From Pseudomonas sp. S35 (lineage in GTDB: Bacteria > Pseudomonadota > Gammaproteobacteria > Pseudomonadales > Pseudomonadaceae): DNA of 64,000 nucleotides. Shown piece by piece: positions 58,681-64,000 of the stretch; the first letter of the stretch is position 1, and the number at the start of each line of letters is the position of its first letter. The stretch spans positions 5,208,001 to 5,272,000 of the forward strand of contig NZ_CP019431.1 of the NCBI RefSeq assembly GCF_009866765.1, given 5' to 3'. The notes below the pieces were generated by a model that saw only the letters and a list, made by a program, of their open reading frames with translations, was not told where the DNA came from and did no database searches. Made by a program: the position numbers and the translations under genes.

Positions 58681-59780
58681 TGATGCTCAGGCGACAGGCT
58701 TTGGCGGTTGGCAGCGTGCTGCTCAGCGCACTCACGCTGGGTGGCTGGACGCTGTTCAAGCAAAAAGACAAGGGCCCGCTGCTGCTGTCGGCGCGCGATG
58801 ATGCAGACGGCAAGCACTACGCCGTGGGTTATCACCTGGATGGCAAGCAGGTCTTTGCGACCCAGGTCGGCCAACGCTGCCACGACATCATCAACCACCC
58901 GACCCTGCCGATTGCGCTGTTCGTCGCCCGTCGCCCGGGCACCGAGAGTTACCTGATCGACCTGCGTGATGGCGCGTTGCTGCAAACCATCACCTCCCTG
59001 CCCTACCGCCACTTTTATGGGCATGCGGTGATTCACAAGAGCGGCGACTGGCTGTACGCCACCGAGAACGACACGTCCGACCCCGGCCGTGGCTTGCTCG
59101 GTGTGTACAAGTTCGAAGGCGAGCGGCTGGTGCACAGCGGCGAAATATCCACCCACGGCATCGGCCCACACCAGGTGTCGTGGATGCCCGACGGCGAGAC
59201 GTTGATCGTGGCCAACGGCGGCATTCGCACCGAAGCCGAAAGCCGTGTGGAGATGAACCTCAACGCTATGGAGCCGAGCCTGGTACTGATGCAGCGTGAC
59301 GGCACCTTGATCAGCAAGGAAACCCTCGCCCAGCAGATGAACAGCGTGCGCCACATGGGCATCGCCAGCGATGGCACCATCCTCACCGGCCAGCAGTTCA
59401 TGGGGCCGTCCCAGGAGCGTTCCGAGTTGCTGGCGATCAAGCGGCCGGGGCAGCCGTTCGTGGCGTTTGCGGTGGGCGATGAACAGTTACAGGCGATGGG
59501 GCACTACACCGCCAGCGTCGCGGTGCACAGCGAGTTACGCCTGGTTGCCTTGACAGCGCCGCGTGGCAATCGCTTCTTCATCTGGGACATGGACAGCGGC
59601 GAACTGCGCCTGGATGGGCCGTTGCCGGATTGCGCCGGCGTCGGTGCGGTGGCGGATGGGTTTGTCGTCACATCAGGCCAGGGCCGTTGCCGTTTCTACG
59701 ATTGCCGCCAGAAACAGCTGGTAGCAAAACCGTTGGAATTGCCGGCGGGGCTCTGGGATAACCATCTTCATCTGATCTGA
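58680..59780 (+). CDS. DUF1513 protein, beta-propeller-like, exported
   Basis: 366 residues (or 365 from the ATG three bases later). It has a Tat-like start (RRQALAVGSVLLSALTLGG) and a predicted seven-blade-like repeat pattern (HYAVGYHLDG; GIGPHQVSWMPDGETLIVANGG; HYTASVAVHSELRLVALT). DUF1513 proteins sit beside imelysin and diheme genes in many proteobacteria, with no known activity. It overlaps the imelysin-like stop, so the two are translated together. Confidence 0.87.
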   Translation: MMLRRQALAVGSVLLSALTLGGWTLFKQKDKGPLLLSARDDADGKHYAVGYHLDGKQVFATQVGQRCHDIINHPTLPIALFVARRPGTESYLIDLRDGALLQTITSLPYRHFYGHAVIHKSGDWLYATENDTSDPGRGLLGVYKFEGERLVHSGEISTHGIGPHQVSWMPDGETLIVANGGIRTEAESRVEMNLNAMEPSLVLMQRDGTLISKETLAQQMNSVRHMGIASDGTILTGQQFMGPSQERSELLAIKRPGQPFVAFAVGDEQLQAMGHYTASVAVHSELRLVALTAPRGNRFFIWDMDSGELRLDGPLPDCAGVGAVADGFVVTSGQGRCRFYDCRQKQLVAKPLELPAGLWDNHLHLI

Positions 59781-59926
59781 CTGAAGGCCGTTCCCACATA
59801 GTGTGTAGGAACGGTCTCCCTCGCTCTGACCTGTCAGGACTACCAGCTAGAATCCCTTCAACACTCGGAGTAATGTTTCGAGCTTGTGTGTTTTCGTCTG
59901 TCTCAGTTCTTCCAAGGAAGCGGAAT

Positions 59927-61057
59927 ATGCTGCGCCGTCGCATGCTGATCATGTTGGGTGTCGCTCTGTTAATCGTGCTGCTGCTGGCGGGCTATAAAGC
60001 CTTTTCCATCTATCAGCAGATCCAGGTCTTTTCCAAACCCAAACCACCCGTGAGCGTGGCCGTCGCGACCGCCGTCGAGCAGCCGTGGCAGCAACGCCTG
60101 CCATCGGTGGGCACGCTCAAGGCCTTGCAAGGTGTGAACCTGAGCCTGGAGATTGCCGGGACGGTCAAGGACGTGCAGTTCGAGTCCGGGCAGAAGGTCA
60201 AGGCCGGGCAAGCCTTGGTGCAACTGGACAGTGCGGTGGAAAGCGCGCTGCTGGAAACCGCCCAGGCCGACCTGGGCCTGGCCCAGCTCGATTACGGACG
60301 CGGCAGCCAATTGGTGGGCAGCCAGGCGATTTCCAAAGGCGAGTTCGACCGTCTTTCGGCGCAACTGCAAAAGAACAAAGCGACGGTCAATCAACTCAAG
60401 GCGTCCCTGGCCAAGAAGCACATCGTCGCGCCGTTCAGCGGCACCATCGGCATTCGCCAGGTGGACGTGGGCGACTACCTGGCCAGCGGCACGGTGATCG
60501 CTACCTTGCAGGACATCAGCAGCCTCTACGTCGACTTCTATATCCCCGAACACGCGGTGCCCAAGGTCGCCATCGGCCAAAGCGTGCAAGTGCAAGTCTC
60601 AGCCTACCCCGGCCAGGCATTTCCCGGCCGCATCAGCGCGATCAACCCCAAGGTCGAGGACAGCACCCGCAATGTGCTGGTGCGCGCCACGCTGGCCAAC
60701 CCGGACAACAAACTGCTGCCCGGCATGTTCACCAGCCTGGATATCTTGCTGCCCAACCCCACCGCACAGATCGTCGTGCCGGAAAGCGCAATTACCTACA
60801 CCCTCTACGGCAACTCGGTGTACGCCGTGGCCGAGAAGAAGAACGACAGCGGTACCGTGGAAAAGGACACCAATGGCCAGCCGCTGCTGATCGCCGAGCG
60901 CCGCTTTGTCGAGACCGGCGAGCGGCGTGGCGGCCTGGTGCTGGTGGGCAAGGGCTTGAAAGCCGGTGAGCAAGTGGTCAGCGCCGGCCAGTTGAAACTG
61001 GACAACGGCACGCCCATTGCCATCAGCCCGGACAAAAACCTGCCGGCAGAGCATTGA
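59927..61057 (+). CDS. RND efflux membrane fusion protein, MexV-like
   Basis: 376 residues. A membrane anchor (about 5-27) leads to a barrel-sandwich lipoyl domain (GTVKDVQFESGQKVKAGQALVQLD), a coiled-coil hairpin (about 95-150), the second lipoyl half (IVAPFSGTIGIRQVDVGDYL), and the beta-barrel and membrane-proximal domains. It joins an RND pump to an outer membrane channel in the periplasm. AAGGAAG sits seven bases before the ATG; earlier in-frame starts are rejected. The pump gene follows after two bases. The order after DUF1513 matches mexVW in P. aeruginosa (PA4374-PA4375). Confidence 0.9.
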   Translation: MLRRRMLIMLGVALLIVLLLAGYKAFSIYQQIQVFSKPKPPVSVAVATAVEQPWQQRLPSVGTLKALQGVNLSLEIAGTVKDVQFESGQKVKAGQALVQLDSAVESALLETAQADLGLAQLDYGRGSQLVGSQAISKGEFDRLSAQLQKNKATVNQLKASLAKKHIVAPFSGTIGIRQVDVGDYLASGTVIATLQDISSLYVDFYIPEHAVPKVAIGQSVQVQVSAYPGQAFPGRISAINPKVEDSTRNVLVRATLANPDNKLLPGMFTSLDILLPNPTAQIVVPESAITYTLYGNSVYAVAEKKNDSGTVEKDTNGQPLLIAERRFVETGERRGGLVLVGKGLKAGEQVVSAGQLKLDNGTPIAISPDKNLPAEH

Positions 61058-61059
61058 AC

Positions 61060-64000
61060 ATGAAGTTCACAGACGCCTTTATCCGCCGTCCGGTGCTGGC
61101 CATGGTGGTCAGCCTGCTGATCGTACTGCTGGGCTTGCAGGCCTACAGCAAGTTGCCGCTGCGCCAATACCCGAGCATGGAAAACGCTCTGATCACGGTA
61201 ACTACCGCCTACCCCGGCGCGAACGCCGAGACCATCCAGGGCTATATCACCCAGCCACTGCAACAAAGCCTGGCCAGCGCCGAGGGTATCGACTACATGA
61301 CCTCGGTGAGTCGCCAGAACTTCTCGGTGATTTCAATCTATGCGCGCATCGGCGCCAACAGCGACCGCCTGTTTACCGAGTTGCTGGCCAAGGCCAACGA
61401 GGTCAAGAACAAGCTGCCGCAAGACGCCGAAGACCCGGTATTGAGCAAAGAGGCCGCCGACGCCTCGGCGCTGATGTACATCAGTTTTTCCAGCCAGCAA
61501 TTGAGCAACCCGCAGATCACCGACTACTTGTCGCGGGTCATCCAACCTAAACTCGCAACTCTGCCCGGCATGGCCGAAGCGGAGATCCTCGGCAACCAGG
61601 TGTTCGCCATGCGCATCTGGCTCGACCCGGTGAAGCTCGCCGGTTTTGGTCTCAGCGCCAGCGATATCACCGACGCCGTGCGCCGCTACAACTTCCTGTC
61701 TGCCGCCGGCGAGGTGAAGGGCGAGTTCGTGGTCACCAGCATCAACGCCAACACCGACCTCAAGTCCGCTGAAACCTTTGGCGCCATCGCAGTAAAAACC
61801 GACGGCGACAGCCGCGTGCTGCTGCGCGATGTGGCCCGCGTGGAAATGGGCGCGGAAAATTACAACGCCATCAGCTCGTTTGGCGGCACGCCCTCGGTGT
61901 ACATCGGCATCAAGGCCACCCCCAGCGCCAACCCGCTGGAGGTGATCAAGGAAGTACGCAAGATCATGCCGGCGCTGGAAGCCCAGTTACCGCCGACCCT
62001 CAAGGCGGAAATTGCCTACGACGCCACGCTGTTTATCCAGGCCTCCATCAACGAGGTGGTCAAGACCCTGTTTGAAGCGGTGCTGATCGTGATCGTGGTG
62101 GTGTTCCTGTTTCTCGGCGCGCTGCGCTCGGTGGTGATTCCGGTGATTACCATCCCGCTGTCGATGATCGGTGTGTTGTTTTTCATGCAGTTGATGGGCT
62201 ATTCGATCAACCTGTTGACGCTGCTGGCGATGGTGTTGGCCATCGGCCTGGTGGTGGACGATGCCATCGTGGTGGTGGAAAACATCCACCGGCATATCGA
62301 GGAAGGCAAGACGCCACTGGATGCGGCGCTAGAAGGTGCGCGGGAAATTGCCCTGCCGGTGGTGTCCATGACCATCACCCTGGCCGCGGTGTATGCGCCG
62401 ATTGGTTTTCTCGAAGGGCTGACCGGGGCGTTGTTCAAGGAGTTTGCCCTGACCCTGGCCGGCGCGGTGATCATCTCCGGCATCGTCGCGCTGACCCTGT
62501 CACCGATGATGTGCGCGTTGCTGCTGCGCCACGATGAAAACCCCAGTGGCCTGGCCCATCGCCTGGACCGGATTTTCGACAGCCTCAAGCGTCGCTATCA
62601 ACGCATGCTGCACGGCACCCTGAACACGCGGCCGGTGGTGATCGTGTTTGCGTTGATCGTGCTGTGCCTGATCCCGGTGTTCCTCAAGTTCACCCAGTCG
62701 CAACTGGCCCCGGACGAAGACCAGGGCATCATCTTCATGATGGCCAGCGCGCCGCAGCCGACCAACCTGGACTACCTGAATACCTACACCGATGAGTTCA
62801 TCGAGATTTTCAAGACGTTCCCAGAGTATTACTCCTCGTTCCAGATCAACGGTTTCAACGGTGTGCAGTCGGGCATTGGCGGTTTCCTGCTCAAGCCGTG
62901 GAACGAGCGCGAGCGCACCCAGATGCAAATCCTGCCCGAGGTGCAACAGCGCCTGGAACAGATTCCCGGCCTGCAAGTGTTCGGCTTCAACCTGCCGTCC
63001 CTGCCGGGCACGGGTGAAGGCTTGCCGTTCGGCTTTGTGATCAACACGGCGAATGACTATGCCTCGTTGCTGGAAGTGGCCAACCGCGTGAAAAAACGCG
63101 CGATGGAGTCGGGCAAGTTCGCCTTTGTCGACATCGACCTGGCGTTCGACAAACCGGAAGTGGTGGTGGATATCGACCGGGCCAAGGCGGCGCAGATGGG
63201 CGTGTCGATGCAAGACCTGGGCGGCACCCTGGCAACCCTGCTGGCAGAGGCGCAAATCAACCGTTTTACCCTCGATGGGCGCAGTTACAAGGTGATCGCC
63301 CAGGTCGAACGCGCCTACCGTGACAACCCCGACTGGCTGAACAACTACTACGTGAAAAACGCCCAGGGTGAACTGTTGCCGCTGTCGACCCTGATCACCC
63401 TCACCGACCGCGCCCGCCCTCGCCAGTTGAACCAGTTCCAGCAGCTCAACTCGGCACTGATCTCGGGCTTTCCGATTGTGAGCATGGGCGAAGCCATCGA
63501 CACCGTGCGCCAGATCGCCCTTGAGGAAACCCCACCGGGTTACGCCTTCGACTACAGCGGCGCGTCCCGCCAATTTATCCAGGAAGGCTCGGCGCTGTGG
63601 GTGACCTTTGGCCTGGCCCTGGCGATTATCTTCCTGGTGCTGGCGGCGCAGTTCGAAAGCTTCCGTGACCCGCTGGTGATCCTGGTGACGGTGCCGCTGT
63701 CGATCTGCGGGGCTTTAATTCCACTGTTCCTGGGCTGGTCGAGCATGAACATCTATACCCAGGTGGGCCTGGTGACGCTGATCGGCTTGATCAGCAAGCA
63801 CGGCATTCTGATCGTCGAATTTGCCAACCAACTGCGCAAGGACAAGGGCCTCACGCCACGCCAAGCCGTGGAGGAAGCGGCGTCGATTCGCCTGCGCCCC
63901 GTGCTGATGACCACGGCAGCGATGGTGTTTGGGATGGTGCCACTGATTTTCGCAACCGGGGCCGGTGCGGTCAGTCGGTTTGATATCGGGATGGTGATTG
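61060..64000 (+). CDS. RND efflux pump, MexW-like, cut by right edge
   Basis: Open to the window end (980 codons, of about 1,020 usual). The start MKFTDAFIRRPVLAMVV stands two bases after the fusion protein stop. Twelve membrane segments in two halves and the two large periplasmic loops are present. The proton-relay Asp pair is in LAIGLVVDDAIVVVEN and the relay Lys in LISKHGILIVEF. The inner-membrane HAE1-type drug/proton antiporter partners the upstream protein; an outer membrane channel is not encoded here. The missing end lies outside the window. Confidence 0.93.
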   Translation, partial: MKFTDAFIRRPVLAMVVSLLIVLLGLQAYSKLPLRQYPSMENALITVTTAYPGANAETIQGYITQPLQQSLASAEGIDYMTSVSRQNFSVISIYARIGANSDRLFTELLAKANEVKNKLPQDAEDPVLSKEAADASALMYISFSSQQLSNPQITDYLSRVIQPKLATLPGMAEAEILGNQVFAMRIWLDPVKLAGFGLSASDITDAVRRYNFLSAAGEVKGEFVVTSINANTDLKSAETFGAIAVKTDGDSRVLLRDVARVEMGAENYNAISSFGGTPSVYIGIKATPSANPLEVIKEVRKIMPALEAQLPPTLKAEIAYDATLFIQASINEVVKTLFEAVLIVIVVVFLFLGALRSVVIPVITIPLSMIGVLFFMQLMGYSINLLTLLAMVLAIGLVVDDAIVVVENIHRHIEEGKTPLDAALEGAREIALPVVSMTITLAAVYAPIGFLEGLTGALFKEFALTLAGAVIISGIVALTLSPMMCALLLRHDENPSGLAHRLDRIFDSLKRRYQRMLHGTLNTRPVVIVFALIVLCLIPVFLKFTQSQLAPDEDQGIIFMMASAPQPTNLDYLNTYTDEFIEIFKTFPEYYSSFQINGFNGVQSGIGGFLLKPWNERERTQMQILPEVQQRLEQIPGLQVFGFNLPSLPGTGEGLPFGFVINTANDYASLLEVANRVKKRAMESGKFAFVDIDLAFDKPEVVVDIDRAKAAQMGVSMQDLGGTLATLLAEAQINRFTLDGRSYKVIAQVERAYRDNPDWLNNYYVKNAQGELLPLSTLITLTDRARPRQLNQFQQLNSALISGFPIVSMGEAIDTVRQIALEETPPGYAFDYSGASRQFIQEGSALWVTFGLALAIIFLVLAAQFESFRDPLVILVTVPLSICGALIPLFLGWSSMNIYTQVGLVTLIGLISKHGILIVEFANQLRKDKGLTPRQAVEEAASIRLRPVLMTTAAMVFGMVPLIFATGAGAVSRFDIGMVI

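Overview
The window looks like a chromosomal segment of a Pseudomonas, most likely the P. fluorescens group. It is GC-rich and has an OprD-family porin, MvaT instead of H-NS, an Entner-Doudoroff glucose cluster with GltR/GtrS, a PctA-like amino-acid chemoreceptor and an Hxu-type heme signalling cluster. It also carries GTGGGAGGGGGCTTG-type REP/REPIN repeats. Long stretches follow the gene order I remember from P. aeruginosa: mscS-yajQ-panE-sensor kinase-adenosyltransferase-Nudix-argJ-secA, then purU-mvaT-sbcB-MoxR operon-pyk-fumarase, then edd-glk-gltR-gtrS/gap, then diheme lipoprotein-imelysin-DUF1513-mexVW. No rRNA, tRNA, CRISPR, prophage or insertion sequence was recognised. This is mainly core genome.

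Layout. 1-4.3 kb: the start of a probable slyX, a HIT-like protein, a long regulatory gap, an OprD-family porin, an MscS channel and YajQ. 4.4-8 kb: a rightward unit of PanE-like reductase, a PAS histidine kinase and a PduO-type cobalamin adenosyltransferase. 8-15.3 kb: a Nudix-TenI/ThiE fusion, argJ, secA, a DUF721/DciA-like protein and a HerA-like ATPase. 15.5-20.7 kb: a PctA-like chemoreceptor, a 56-residue acidic protein missed by simple ORF calling, purU, mvaT and sbcB. 20.9-27.6 kb: six tightly coupled genes (RDD, SpoIIM, DUF4129, DUF4350, MoxR AAA ATPase, DUF58) that look like one envelope machine of unsettled function. 27.6-33.8 kb: a PilZ protein, a small lipoprotein, pyruvate kinase, an enoyl-CoA hydratase family protein, a ferredoxin reductase and class I fumarase.

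33.9-38.5 kb: a DctB/MifS-like kinase and DctD/MifR-like sigma-54 activator precede an alpha-ketoglutarate-type transporter. The transporter has a good -24/-12 promoter and repeated TTTCCGCT upstream sites. 38.6-41.1 kb: a flavin reductase, a small unknown protein, an ABM-domain protein and a divergent AraC regulator. 41.1-47.4 kb: gtrS, gltR, glk and edd form one leftward operon divergent from gap, and two TTGT-N7-ACAA palindromes between edd and gap fit HexR. 47.5-52.6 kb: an ECF sigma factor, a FecR anti-sigma factor, a TonB-dependent heme receptor with an STN domain, and heme oxygenase, with Fur-type boxes. 52.7-64 kb: a DUF454 membrane protein, a second chemoreceptor, a nitroreductase, a diheme lipoprotein-imelysin-like-DUF1513 group, and a MexV/MexW-like RND pump cut by the right edge.

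How the genes work together. Three nutrient circuits are readable from genes and sites: glucose (GtrS/GltR with HexR on edd and gap), C5-dicarboxylate uptake (kinase-activator-sigma-54 promoter-permease) and heme (Fur, ECF sigma, receptor, heme oxygenase). The best candidates for new biology are the MoxR-DUF58 operon, the diheme/imelysin-like group in which the imelysin motif His is lost, and several unexplained dyads ahead of regulators and receptors.
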